NCBI GenBank assembly: GCA_002369255.1
Contig: DFFO01000021.1
Coordinates: 1 to 29,833, forward strand
DNA: 29,833 nucleotides
Source: Lachnospiraceae bacterium UBA3774
GTDB taxonomy: Bacteria; Bacillota; Clostridia; Lachnospirales; Lachnospiraceae
Reading direction: 5' to 3'
Part shown: piece by piece, positions 8,804-17,195 of the stretch
Numbering within the stretch: the first letter of the stretch is position 1
How the letters are laid out: every line of letters starts with the position of its first letter
Program-made: the position numbers and the translations under genes
Notes under the pieces: model-generated
Seen by the model: only the letters and a program-made list of their open reading frames with translations
Databases searched by the model: none
Told to the model about the DNA's origin: nothing

Positions 8804-9736
8804 CTACAGCTCTTCTGCCATCTTCTTTATCTTTGCAAATCTGTGATACATTCCCGATTTTCCGACCGGAGGCGATAGCGTCTCCCCGAGCTCTTTTAAA
8901 TTCATCTCGGGATTGTCGAGCCGCGCTTTTGCCGCCGAGGAAAGCTCTGCTGCAATATTATCGAGGCCGATCTTTTGATCTATGAGCCGGATCTGCCGGA
9001 TCTGTTCGGCTCCGGCTACAGCCGCCTTGTTCATGTTTGCGGTTTCGCAGTTTACCTGTCTGTTTACATTGCCGCTGATATCGCGAAGAATTCTGATGTT
9101 TTCAAATTCGAGGAGAGCTTTTCTTGCCCCGATCACGCCGAGCGCCGACGAAATCTTTTCTCCTTCTTTAATATATACTATCTTTTTGCCTTTTCTGTCG
9201 GCTTTTTTCACGGAAATGTCAAAGCCCGAAAGAAGCTCTGCTATTTCGTCTGCGTCTTCCTCTGCGTCACATACATACTCGAGCCGGTAAGCCTTGTGGG
9301 GATCGCTTATTGAGCCGAAGCACAGAAAAAGGCCTCTTAAATACGCTCTTTTGCAGCAGATGTTTTTCGGTATCAGGTCTGCCTTTGACAGCGAAAGATC
9401 CACCAGAGCGCCGCCCATTCTCAACAGTTTCATTTCAAACAGCATCTTTTTTACCACGTCCTCATCACGGACAAGCAGCATATAAAAGCGTTGCCTTCCC
9501 GCGCCGCTTATGACCGAAACGTCGGCAGACGCGTGAAACAGCTTGCGTATCAGGTCGTATGCGGTCTTTATGACAAAAAAATTTTCACTTTGGTAAAGAA
9601 AAAAAAGACGGCCGAAAGCTCGCGGCACATACTGTCCGCAGCAGCCGCTGATTGCGGTAAGCTCCGCAAGTCTGCAGTGACGGGTCGAATCCGTAAACTC
9701 CGACAACTCTTTTTTTGTATCAGAAGAAAAAGACAT
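8804..9736 (-). CDS. whiA: DNA-binding protein WhiA
   Basis: WhiA is a conserved Gram-positive DNA-binding protein linked to cell division and, in actinomycetes, sporulation. The 310-residue product has the divergent LAGLIDADG-like N-terminal domain with RGLFLCFGSISDPHKAYRLE. It also has the conserved linker NRQVNCETANMNKA and a C-terminal helix-turn-helix region (MNLKELGETLSPPVGKSGMYHR). Its ATG overlaps the murB TAA by one base (TAATG), so it is translationally coupled. In many Firmicutes rapZ and yvcK sit between murB and whiA; they are missing here. It is the last gene of the ftsH-uvrC-hprK-murB-whiA run. Confidence 0.95.
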   Translation of the reverse strand: MSFSSDTKKELSEFTDSTRHCRLAELTAISGCCGQYVPRAFGRLFFLYQSENFFVIKTAYDLIRKLFHASADVSVISGAGRQRFYMLLVRDEDVVKKMLFEMKLLRMGGALVDLSLSKADLIPKNICCKRAYLRGLFLCFGSISDPHKAYRLEYVCDAEEDADEIAELLSGFDISVKKADRKGKKIVYIKEGEKISSALGVIGARKALLEFENIRILRDISGNVNRQVNCETANMNKAAVAGAEQIRQIRLIDQKIGLDNIAAELSSAAKARLDNPEMNLKELGETLSPPVGKSGMYHRFAKIKKMAEEL

Positions 9737-10641
9737 TAAAAATCTCCGAGTTTTCGCACTTCCATTTCAAGCGCGACTCCGGTTTTTTCAAAAACCGTTT
9801 TTTGGATATGTTCGCAGAGTGAAAGAATATCCGCCGAAGAAGCATGGTCTTTATTTATCACAAATCCGCAATGCTTTTCCGACACCTGCGCTCCTCCTAT
9901 CGAAAAGCCCTTCAGGCCGGCATCTTCTATGAGCTTCCCGGCAAAATACCCCTGTGGGCGCTTGAAAGTGCTGCCGGCACTCGGGTACTGTATAGGCTGT
10001 TTTTCCGCGCGCCTTTTCATCAGCTCGCTCATTGCGGCGGATATTTCTTTTTCATCGCCGAAGGCAAGCTGCATTTTTGCATCAAGTATTATCATTTCTT
10101 CTTCCATGGCGCGGCTGTGTCTGTATCCGAAGTGCATTTCCTCGCCGGACAACTGCATTACTTTCCCGTCAGGCTTCATTACCGTTACGGTCTTAACGAT
10201 GTCCTTCATCTCTCCGCCGTAGGCGCCCGCGTTCATAAATACCGCGCCGCCAAGGCTGCCGGGTATGCCGCAGGCAAACTCCAGACCCGAAAGGCCCGCC
10301 CGTTTTGCTGCCGCAGCAATACCGATAAGACTTGCTCCGGCCTGCGCAAAAATGCTATCACCGTCTATCTTTACCTGCGCAAATTCATCCCCGAGGCAAA
10401 TGATGACGCCGTCAAATCCGCGGTCTCCGACAAGAATATTGCTGCCTTTTCCGATAAGGGCATATTTTTCTTCGGAACTTTTGCATAGATCCATCAGCTC
10501 TTTTATCTGCTCCGCTCCGGCAGGAAGCGCAAACAGCCTTGCCGCCCCGCCCGTTCCAAACGAGGTGTGCGCATGCATAGGTTCATTTTCATATATTTTG
10601 AGATCCGGTATTTTTTCCGATATTTGCCTGCGTGTCAGCAC
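9736..10641 (-). CDS. murB: UDP-N-acetylenolpyruvoylglucosamine reductase
   Basis: FAD-dependent enzyme that reduces UDP-GlcNAc-enolpyruvate to UDP-MurNAc, the second committed step of peptidoglycan precursor synthesis. The 301-residue product shows the FAD-binding motifs HTSFGTGGAA (25-34), GKGSN (64-68) and GIPGSLGGAVFMNAGAYGGE (125-144). The catalytic Ser is in AGSTFKRP (222-229), typical of the shorter Gram-positive type. The start is GTG at 10641, one base after the hprK stop, with an AAGGA site inside the hprK 3' end, so coupling to hprK is likely. Confidence 0.96.
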   Translation of the reverse strand: MLTRRQISEKIPDLKIYENEPMHAHTSFGTGGAARLFALPAGAEQIKELMDLCKSSEEKYALIGKGSNILVGDRGFDGVIICLGDEFAQVKIDGDSIFAQAGASLIGIAAAAKRAGLSGLEFACGIPGSLGGAVFMNAGAYGGEMKDIVKTVTVMKPDGKVMQLSGEEMHFGYRHSRAMEEEMIILDAKMQLAFGDEKEISAAMSELMKRRAEKQPIQYPSAGSTFKRPQGYFAGKLIEDAGLKGFSIGGAQVSEKHCGFVINKDHASSADILSLCEHIQKTVFEKTGVALEMEVRKLGDF

Positions 10642-10642
10642 G

Positions 10643-11569
10643 TTAGTCTTCCTTGTCCATATTGTTTTGTACGCGGCGATACAGCTCGTCTACAGCATTG
10701 TACCCGAGCGTTATCTGTCTGTAATTTACGGCTATTGCTTCAACTATAACCGCGAGATTGCGCCCCGGACGGAGCGGAACCGAATATTTTGTCAGCTCAA
10801 CCCCGAGATAATTTGCCTTTTCATTGCTGTTTCCGAGTCTGTCATATTCTTTGTTCTTATCCCAGTCTTCGATATTTATCACAAAGCTGACGGCCTGCTC
10901 GGGTTTGACGCTTTCAAGTCCGAAAAGAGATTTTACGTCAATTATGCCCACCCCGCGAAGCTCAATAAAATCCCGCGTGACTTCGGGCGCGTTGCCTATC
11001 AGCGTATCGTTATTCAAAAGATGAAGCTCTACCGCGTCGTCTGCTACAAGGCGGTGTCCGCGTTTTACGAGTTCCAGAGCCGCCTCGCTTTTACCGATAC
11101 CGCTTTCCCCTGTGATCAGCACGCCCTCTCCGAAAACGTCGATAAGCACGCCGTGTATCGTTATCACCGGCGAAGTTTCTTTCTGAATATAATGAATGAT
11201 CTTTTCGGAAGCCTCGCTTGTCCCTTCTTCAGTGGTAAAAATAGAGATGTTGTGTTTTTCCGCAAGCGAGAGCATGCGCTCTGAGGGCTTGTGTCCGCGG
11301 CACATCACAAGACACGGTATCTTTTTTAAAAAAAGATTTTCCACACACAAATAGCGGGTTTCATCATCAAGGGAATCAAGGTAGGCACACTCAACGTTTC
11401 CTATAACCTGCACTCTGCGCGGCTGAAAGTAATCATAAAAACCCGCAAGCTGAAGCGCCGGACGGTTGATATCCGTCTCGGTCACCGTCACCATACGCGA
11501 ATCAATCCCCGGCGTTTCGCACTTAAATCCAAGCGCTTTTGCCAAATCATATACACTTATTCCGTCCAT
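10643..11569 (-). CDS. hprK: HPr kinase/phosphorylase
   Basis: Bifunctional enzyme that phosphorylates and dephosphorylates Ser46 of HPr, controlling carbon catabolite repression in Firmicutes. The 308-residue product has an N-terminal domain, a P-loop GESGIGKS at 154-161, GHRLVADDAV at 171-180, and the family signature ELRGVGIIDVKSLFG used in the phosphorylase reaction. The ATG follows GGGAGG with 8-nt spacing. A good promoter lies between it and uvrC, so it may be expressed partly independently of ftsH and uvrC. Confidence 0.96.
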   Translation of the reverse strand: MDGISVYDLAKALGFKCETPGIDSRMVTVTETDINRPALQLAGFYDYFQPRRVQVIGNVECAYLDSLDDETRYLCVENLFLKKIPCLVMCRGHKPSERMLSLAEKHNISIFTTEEGTSEASEKIIHYIQKETSPVITIHGVLIDVFGEGVLITGESGIGKSEAALELVKRGHRLVADDAVELHLLNNDTLIGNAPEVTRDFIELRGVGIIDVKSLFGLESVKPEQAVSFVINIEDWDKNKEYDRLGNSNEKANYLGVELTKYSVPLRPGRNLAVIVEAIAVNYRQITLGYNAVDELYRRVQNNMDKED

Positions 11570-11607
11570 TTATCATCCTCCCGGCAAAACGGCAGTTTCT
11601 TTGAAAA

Positions 11608-11636
11608 ATTATATCTTATCACTGGTCAATTATCAA
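11608..11636 (-). promoter_or_regulatory. Predicted internal promoter for hprK-murB-whiA
   Basis: On the minus strand, TTGATA (11631-11636, overlapping the uvrC stop) and a perfect TATAAT (11608-11613) are separated by 17 bp. This is one of the best promoter matches in the window and would start a transcript about 35 nt before the hprK ATG. Confidence 0.65.
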
Positions 11637-13525
11637 ATCCCATCTTCCCCCTCCGGAATCTCTCCGTCGTGGAAAAATGCATATACCCGAATTGCTGAAG
11701 GCCTGTTCATTTCGGGAACGTCAAGAAGCTGCTTTAAGGTTGCGTCCTTCATCGCCTCGATCGTGGCAAACGTCCTCATAAGAGCTTTTCTGCGGACCGG
11801 ACCTATTCCATCTATATCGTCGAGCATGGAATGAACCTGTCCTTTTCCGCGAAGAGACCTGTGGTATTCGATGGCAAAACGGTGCGCTTCATCCTGCACT
11901 CTTGTTATAAAATGAAAAACCTCGCTGTGCGTGTCTATCGGCAGTTCTTTGCCGTTGAAATAAAGGCCCCTCGTGCGGTGATTGTCATCCTTTACCATTC
12001 CGCATACAGGGATATCTATTCCGAGCGCGGCAAGCGCTTCCTCGGCCACGTTTACCTGCCCCTTGCCTCCATCCATCATTATCAGATCGGGAAATACGGA
12101 AAAGCTCGTATGATCCGCCGCTTCGCGTTCCTTTTGCCCGTGCAAAAAGCGCCTTGTAATGACCTCATACAGCGATGCGTAATCATTCGGGCCTTCCACG
12201 GTCTTTATCCTGAATTTCCGGTAGTCGTTGCGTTTTGCTTTTCCCTGCTCAAATACCACCATTGAGCCGACAGACAAAAATCCGCTGATGTTGGAAATAT
12301 CATAAGCTTCCGTCCGCGATATCCCGGGGATGCCGAGAAGCTCCGAAAGAGCTCTTACCGCGCCTATCGTTTTTGCTTCTTCACGCTTGATCTGTTCCTT
12401 GTTTTGCGAAAGAACTAACTTTGCGTTCTCTCCCGTCATCTTTAGCAGCTTTGCCTTGTCTCCTTTTTGAGGAACGGTAAAACTCACTTTATGCCCGGCC
12501 TTTTCGGAAAGCCAGCTTTGCAGCAGCGCAGCGTCCTCCGGCATTTTTTCAAGCAATATCTCATGGGGCAAAAAAGGCGTTCCCGCATAAAATTGCTTTA
12601 TTACCGCGCCGATCAGCTGTTCCTTTTTTTCTGACTCGTAGGGAGCTATGCGAAGATGAAAATGTTCTCTTCCTATCAGCCTGCCCTCGCGGACAAAAAA
12701 GACCTGGGCGATGGCATCCTTTGGTTCTTCAGGCGCACCCTCGTCCGCGGCTATAGCGATGATGTCCCTGTCATCGCCTCCTGTGCCGGTGATCTTCTGA
12801 CATTCTTCCAGGGAAGCTATGGCGTTTATCAGATCGCGCCATGAAGCCGCCGTTTCGAAATCGAGCGTCTCTGCGGCCTCGTTCATCTTTTCCGCGGCTT
12901 CTTTCTTTACGGGCGCGGTGTTCCCCCCGAGAAAGTCCACTGCCTTTGAGATAGCCGCGTTATATTCTTCCTGTGAAACGTATCCCTGGCAAGGCGCGTT
13001 GCATAGGCCTATATGATAATTAAGGCACGGCCTTGCCTTTCCGATATCCTCAGGGAGCCTGCGGTTGCAGGTCCTTAACCGGTAAAGCTTTTGCGTAAGC
13101 TTAATGGCGTCTCTTACCGCGCCGTGGCTCGTATACGGTCCGAAATATTTTGATCCGTCTCTTTTGATCTTTCTTGCGAGAAATATCCTCGGATAAGCTT
13201 CGGAAACAGAAATACGGATGAAAGGATAACCCTTATCATCCGTAAGCATGGTATTGTACGGGGGACGGTGCTCTTTTATGAGATTGCACTCGAGAACAAG
13301 CGCTTCCGTCTCCGAATCCGTCACTATATACTCAAACCAGGCTATATGAGAGACCATCTTTTCGATCTTCGGCGATCTTTTGTATCCGACCTGAAAATAC
13401 TGCCTCACGCGGTTTTTCAGCACAACGGCCTTTCCTACGTAAAGAATGTGATCCTCTGCGTCATGCATGATATATACGCCCGGTTTATCGGGGAGTTTTT
13501 TTAATTCTTCCTCGATATTAAACAT
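11633..13525 (-). CDS. uvrC: Excinuclease ABC subunit C
   Basis: Makes both incisions around DNA lesions in nucleotide excision repair with UvrA and UvrB. The 630-residue product has an N-terminal GIY-YIG nuclease (PGVYIMHDAEDHILYVGKA from residue 15). A UVR motif near residue 210 contacts UvrB (MNEAAETLDFETAASWRD). The RNase H-like second nuclease includes YDISNISG and MMDGGKGQVNVA. Tandem helix-hairpin-helix motifs lie at the C terminus (LDDIDGIGPVRRKAL). It begins 2 nt after the ftsH stop with no obvious strong ribosome binding site, which suggests reinitiation after FtsH translation. Confidence 0.96.
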   Translation of the reverse strand: MFNIEEELKKLPDKPGVYIMHDAEDHILYVGKAVVLKNRVRQYFQVGYKRSPKIEKMVSHIAWFEYIVTDSETEALVLECNLIKEHRPPYNTMLTDDKGYPFIRISVSEAYPRIFLARKIKRDGSKYFGPYTSHGAVRDAIKLTQKLYRLRTCNRRLPEDIGKARPCLNYHIGLCNAPCQGYVSQEEYNAAISKAVDFLGGNTAPVKKEAAEKMNEAAETLDFETAASWRDLINAIASLEECQKITGTGGDDRDIIAIAADEGAPEEPKDAIAQVFFVREGRLIGREHFHLRIAPYESEKKEQLIGAVIKQFYAGTPFLPHEILLEKMPEDAALLQSWLSEKAGHKVSFTVPQKGDKAKLLKMTGENAKLVLSQNKEQIKREEAKTIGAVRALSELLGIPGISRTEAYDISNISGFLSVGSMVVFEQGKAKRNDYRKFRIKTVEGPNDYASLYEVITRRFLHGQKEREAADHTSFSVFPDLIMMDGGKGQVNVAEEALAALGIDIPVCGMVKDDNHRTRGLYFNGKELPIDTHSEVFHFITRVQDEAHRFAIEYHRSLRGKGQVHSMLDDIDGIGPVRRKALMRTFATIEAMKDATLKQLLDVPEMNRPSAIRVYAFFHDGEIPEGEDGI

Positions 13526-13527
13526 TT

Positions 13528-15426
13528 TTATTTGCCGTCAGAGGTCTCCTCGGCGGCCTCTTCGGGAGTCTCTGTGCCTTTTACTTCATTCAGGATCCGC
13601 ATGAATTCCTTACCCGTAATGGTTTCTTTTTGCAGCAGGAATTCCGCAATCCGGTTCATAGCCTCGCGGTTTTCTCCGATCAGCTTTTTCGCGCCTTCAT
13701 ATGCGGTCTTGAGTTTTTCTCTTACCGCTATGTCAACTTCCGCGGCGGTTTTGTCGGCGCAGTTTAATGAAGTGCGTCCTGTAAGATACATATCTTCGAT
13801 ATTTTCCAGCGCCATAAGACCGAATTCTTCGCTCATTCCGTATCTGGTGATCATGTTTCTTGCAAGCTTCGTCGCCTTTTCGATATCGTTTGAAGCGCCG
13901 GTTGAGATCGAGTCAAAGTACAGTTCTTCAGCGGCACGTCCGGAAAGCAGCGTTACAAGCTCGTCGTCCATCTCCGCCTTTGTCATAAGGAATTTTTCTT
14001 CCTCGGGAGTCTGCATTACATAACCGAGGGAGCCCATAGTACGCGGAACGATGGTTATCTTCTGGATGGGTTCGGTGTTTTTCTGAAGCGCCGCGGCCAG
14101 AGCATGTCCCACTTCGTGGTATGCCACCATTTTTTTCTCTTTTTCGTTCATGACGCGGTCTTTCTTTTCTTTACCGGCAATAACGACTTCTACCGATTCG
14201 AACAGATCCGCCTGAGAAACCGCGCCGCGGCCGTTCTTTGCCGCAAGTATCGCGGCCTCGTTTATCATATTTGCAAGGTCGGAGCCTACCGCGCCGGCCG
14301 TAGCCATAGCGATCTCGTTTAGGTCAACCGTTTCATCCATTCTGACATCTTTTGCGTGAACGTTCAAAACAGCGAGACGCCCTTTAAGATCCGGCTTGTC
14401 AACGATGATCCGCCTGTCAAGGCGTCCCGGTCTGCAAAGCGCGGGATCAAGCACCTCCGGCCTGTTGGTCGCGGCAAGTATAAACACGCCCTTGCTTGAG
14501 TCAAAGCCGTCCATCTCGGCAAGCAGAGCATTTAGCGTCTGCTCGCGCTCGTCATTTCCTCCAAAGCGCGTATCCCTGCTCTTTCCAATGGCGTCTATTT
14601 CGTCTATGAATATTATGCAGGGGGCTTTTTCCTGCGCATTTTTAAAAAGGTCTCTGACTCTGGAAGCGCCTACTCCCACGAACATTTCCACGAAATCCGA
14701 GCCCGCGAGCGAAAAGAAAGGTACTTTTGCCTCTCCTGCCACCGCCTTTGCAAGCAGCGTTTTTCCGGTTCCGGGAGGACCCACGAGCAGCGCGCCTTTC
14801 GGAAGTTTTGCGCCGATCCGGGTGTATTTCCCGGGATTGTGAAGAAAATCGACTATTTCAACGAGCGAATCCTGCGCCTCGTCCTGACCGGCGACATCCG
14901 CGAAAGTCACGCCCGTTTCCTTTTGCATATATACTTTTGCATTGTTTTTGCCTACGCCGAAGATACCGCCGCCTCCGCCGGAGCTGCGCCTTAGCATAAA
15001 GAAAAAGAACAGCATGATAAGAACGGACGGGACCATATATACGAGAAGCAGCGAGAAAATGCTTTCTTCTTCAATTACTGCTCCCTCTACCGAAATGCCC
15101 CTTGAAAGAAGGTCCTGCTTGAGGCTTTCCATATCTCCCACAATGCCCGTGACGTATTCGGTGGTTCCGCGGGTCTCGTTTTTGACGGTAAGAGTGATCT
15201 TATTTGAGGCGGGATCGATCTTAACCGACTTTATCTGCTCCGGGTCCGTTTTTTCGATCTTTTCCAAAAGATCGTTGTATGTCATTTCACTTTCTCTTGC
15301 AGTGAACATGTTTCTGGACAAAAAAGCAGCGAAAAACAATGCAATCATGATAAAGACCGCAATGCCCATAAAGCCGCGTTTTTTATCGTTGTTGTCGTTG
15401 TTGTTATTGTTGTTGTTTTCGTTCAT
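13528..15426 (-). CDS. ftsH: ATP-dependent zinc metalloprotease FtsH
   Basis: Membrane-anchored AAA+ protease that degrades damaged membrane proteins and regulatory proteins. The 632-residue product has an Asn-rich N terminus, transmembrane segments at about 19-38 and 124-145 flanking an extracytoplasmic domain, and a Gly-rich linker at 150-154. Walker A is GPPGTGKT at 216-223 and Walker B IIFIDEIDA at 271-279. The second region of homology is AATNRPEVLDPALCRPGRLD, and the zinc site is HEVGH at 437-441 (HEXXH intact; HEAGH is more usual). An acidic C-terminal tail follows. The Asn tract is coded by simple AAC/AAT repeats. It heads the cluster downstream of tRNA-Trp and has its own promoter. 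Confidence 0.97.
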   Translation of the reverse strand: MNENNNNNNNDNNDKKRGFMGIAVFIMIALFFAAFLSRNMFTARESEMTYNDLLEKIEKTDPEQIKSVKIDPASNKITLTVKNETRGTTEYVTGIVGDMESLKQDLLSRGISVEGAVIEEESIFSLLLVYMVPSVLIMLFFFFMLRRSSGGGGGIFGVGKNNAKVYMQKETGVTFADVAGQDEAQDSLVEIVDFLHNPGKYTRIGAKLPKGALLVGPPGTGKTLLAKAVAGEAKVPFFSLAGSDFVEMFVGVGASRVRDLFKNAQEKAPCIIFIDEIDAIGKSRDTRFGGNDEREQTLNALLAEMDGFDSSKGVFILAATNRPEVLDPALCRPGRLDRRIIVDKPDLKGRLAVLNVHAKDVRMDETVDLNEIAMATAGAVGSDLANMINEAAILAAKNGRGAVSQADLFESVEVVIAGKEKKDRVMNEKEKKMVAYHEVGHALAAALQKNTEPIQKITIVPRTMGSLGYVMQTPEEEKFLMTKAEMDDELVTLLSGRAAEELYFDSISTGASNDIEKATKLARNMITRYGMSEEFGLMALENIEDMYLTGRTSLNCADKTAAEVDIAVREKLKTAYEGAKKLIGENREAMNRIAEFLLQKETITGKEFMRILNEVKGTETPEEAAEETSDGK

Positions 15427-15468
15427 GGGTTTTCCTTTTTCGCATAATATTACTGTAAAAACTACTTC

Positions 15469-15497
15469 ATTATAAAAAAGCTTTTGCTTTTAATCAA
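15469..15497 (-). promoter_or_regulatory. Predicted promoter of ftsH cluster
   Basis: On the minus strand, TTGATT (15492-15497) and a perfect TATAAT (15469-15474) are 17 bp apart, about 45 bp before the ftsH ATG and just after the tRNA-Trp terminator. Confidence 0.7.
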
Positions 15498-15529
15498 TAA
15501 TTTTATTGGGAACAAAATATTAAATATAA

Positions 15530-15559
15530 ATAAAAGAACCGCCGCGTTTGGCGGCAGCT
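15530..15559 (-). terminator. Rho-independent terminator after tRNA-Trp
   Basis: Read on the minus strand, AGCTGCCGC pairs with GCGGCGGTT around a CAAAC loop (9 bp with G-U pairs) and is followed by CTTTTATTTAT. It separates tRNA-Trp from the ftsH promoter. Confidence 0.8.
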
Positions 15560-15575
15560 CTCTTTTCTAAAAAAC

Positions 15576-15646
15576 CAGGGGCAGTAAGAGTCGAACTCAC
15601 ATCGATGGTTTTGGAGACCACTGTTCTGCCATTGAACTATGCCCCT
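15576..15646 (-). tRNA. tRNA-Trp (anticodon CCA)
   Basis: Complete cloverleaf of 71 nt. The 7-bp acceptor is AGGGGCA/TGCCCCT with discriminator G. The D arm is GTTC/GAAC. The anticodon stem GTGGT/ACCAT carries loop CTCCAAA, giving CCA at 34-36. The T arm is GTGAG/CTTAC with TTCGACT. The 3' CCA is not encoded. It has its own promoter and terminator. Confidence 0.95.
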
Positions 15647-15661
15647 TTAAAGCGCTTGATA

Positions 15662-15690
15662 TTTATATCATTATTGTTTTTAAATGTCAA
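15662..15690 (-). promoter_or_regulatory. Predicted promoter of tRNA-Trp
   Basis: On the minus strand a consensus TTGACA (15685-15690) lies across the last codons of the Nudix gene, followed after 17 bp by TATAAA (15662-15667). The tRNA 5' end is 16 bp downstream of the -10. Confidence 0.7.
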
Positions 15691-16198
15691 GCTGTTTGCC
15701 TGTTTGAAAAAGCTGACTTTTTACGTCAAGAGCTACTCCGTTTTTCTCATATCCGACAAGCCTGTCGCCTTCGTATCTGAGAAGCATCGTAAAAAAGTCT
15801 TCGTTTTCTTCAAGTTCTTTAAAAAAGAGCAAGTCGCCTTGCCAGACGGGAAGCCTGTAAACATCTCTTTTCGGAATCCAGCACAGTTCTCCTTCGGCGC
15901 AGTCATTTGAAGAAAAAATCTCGCCTTCAAAGCCGTCGGCCGTATAAAGATGCATATATTCTCCTTCCCACTCATCGGAAAGGAAGGTGACAATGCCTCT
16001 TTTTTTGAAGCTCGTAAGCCGAAGACCCGTTTCTTCACGCACTTCCCGCAAAAGACAGTCCTCGTCCGTTTCACCCTCTTCAAATTTGCCTCCGACGCCT
16101 ACCCATTTGTCATGATTTACGTCCCGGTCCTTTTTTGTTCGGTGCATCATCAGATAGCAGCCGTCTTTTTCTATGTAGCACAGAGTCGTGTTTTTCAT
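15680..16198 (-). CDS. Nudix hydrolase, 8-oxo-dGTP diphosphatase-like
   Basis: A 172-residue Nudix hydrolase, a family that cleaves nucleoside diphosphates linked to another group. The full Nudix box (GX5EX7REUXEEXGU) runs from Gly37 to Leu59, ending in REVREETGL. The N terminus (TTLCYIEKDGCYLMMHRTKK) resembles MutT-like 8-oxo-dGTP diphosphatases of Firmicutes, but substrate cannot be read from sequence. Its ATG overlaps the gpsA stop as ATGA, so it is translationally coupled to gpsA. Confidence 0.9.
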   Translation of the reverse strand: MKNTTLCYIEKDGCYLMMHRTKKDRDVNHDKWVGVGGKFEEGETDEDCLLREVREETGLRLTSFKKRGIVTFLSDEWEGEYMHLYTADGFEGEIFSSNDCAEGELCWIPKRDVYRLPVWQGDLLFFKELEENEDFFTMLLRYEGDRLVGYEKNGVALDVKSQLFQTGKQLDI

Positions 16199-17181
16199 TG
16201 CTCCGATTTTTTCTCCCGCCCCATAAGTTCTTTTATTGCCAGCGCGGGAGACAGATTTTCAAACAGTATCTCGTTTACCTTTTTTACAATAGGCATTTCA
16301 ACGTCGTATTTTTCGGACAGCGCTTTCGCGGCTTTTGCGCAGTTCACGCCTTCGACTGCCATTCCCACAAGCTCGATCGCTTCTTTTAAGGTCTTGCCCT
16401 GTCCGATATAAATGCCCGCACGGCGGTTACGGCTGTGCATGCTCGCGCAGGTAACTATCAGATCTCCAAGCCCCGTAAGACCGTAAACGGTCTCCGGTTT
16501 TGCGCCCATGGCTTTGCCGAGCCTGTTTATCTCGGCAAGCCCTCTCGTGATTAACGCCGCCCTTAGGTTGTCTCCGCAGCCGAGTCCGTCCGACATTCCG
16601 GCAGCCAGCGCGATCACGTTTTTGAGCGACGCGCCAAGCTCCATCCCGATGATATCGTTTCCGGTATAAACGCGGAAATCGTCAGTCATAAAAATATCCT
16701 GAAGATAATCCGCCGTTTTTTCGTCATCTGCTCCCACCACGCAGGTGGTCGGAATAAATCTGCTTACTTCTTCTGCATGAGACGGTCCCGAAAGTACGGC
16801 CACGTTTGCAAAAGGAATCTCTTCCCGAATCTGCCTGTCGGGAAAAGCAAAGGTGTCTTCTTCTATTCCTTTTGCGAGATTGACTATTATTCCGCCTTTC
16901 TTTACAAAAGGGCACAGCTTTGCCGAAGTGCTTCTGACATACGGACTTGCCACCGCCATGACGAGCAGCTCAGCGTCTTTTGCCGCATTCTCCATATCGT
17001 CAGTGATCTCTATGCTTTTTTGAAGCTCCGCGCCCGGAAGCTGAGGCAGTCTGCGTGTTTTTGCAAGTTCTTTTGCCGCTTCCGAAGAGTGCGCCCAAAT
17101 CTTTACGTTGTATCCTTTATTGGCAAGAAGGATCGCTATCGCGCATCCCCACGTTCCCGATCCGATAATAGTTATATTCAT
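16195..17181 (-). CDS. gpsA: NAD(P)-dependent glycerol-3-phosphate dehydrogenase
   Basis: Reduces dihydroxyacetone phosphate to sn-glycerol 3-phosphate for phospholipid synthesis. The 328-residue length fits GpsA. It has the dinucleotide-binding motif GSGTWG at 7-12, then VLSGPSHAEEV and the catalytic-region segment GASLKNVIALAAGMSDGLG. The C-terminal domain includes GLTGLGDLIVTC and SRNRRAG. The start follows AGAGG. It lies 14 nt after radA and overlaps the Nudix gene by 4 nt. Confidence 0.96.
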   Translation of the reverse strand: MNITIIGSGTWGCAIAILLANKGYNVKIWAHSSEAAKELAKTRRLPQLPGAELQKSIEITDDMENAAKDAELLVMAVASPYVRSTSAKLCPFVKKGGIIVNLAKGIEEDTFAFPDRQIREEIPFANVAVLSGPSHAEEVSRFIPTTCVVGADDEKTADYLQDIFMTDDFRVYTGNDIIGMELGASLKNVIALAAGMSDGLGCGDNLRAALITRGLAEINRLGKAMGAKPETVYGLTGLGDLIVTCASMHSRNRRAGIYIGQGKTLKEAIELVGMAVEGVNCAKAAKALSEKYDVEMPIVKKVNEILFENLSPALAIKELMGREKKSEQ

Positions 17182-17195
17182 TTTTCTACCTCTGA

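Noticed and set aside
10265..11284. 339-codon plus-strand frame opposite murB and hprK
   Set aside because: It spans the antisense of two well-conserved genes and shows no family motifs, so it is a shadow frame.
11608..11630. TTGACC as -35 of the hprK promoter
   Set aside because: It is only 10 bp from the TATAAT; TTGATA at 11631-11636 gives the correct 17-bp spacing instead.
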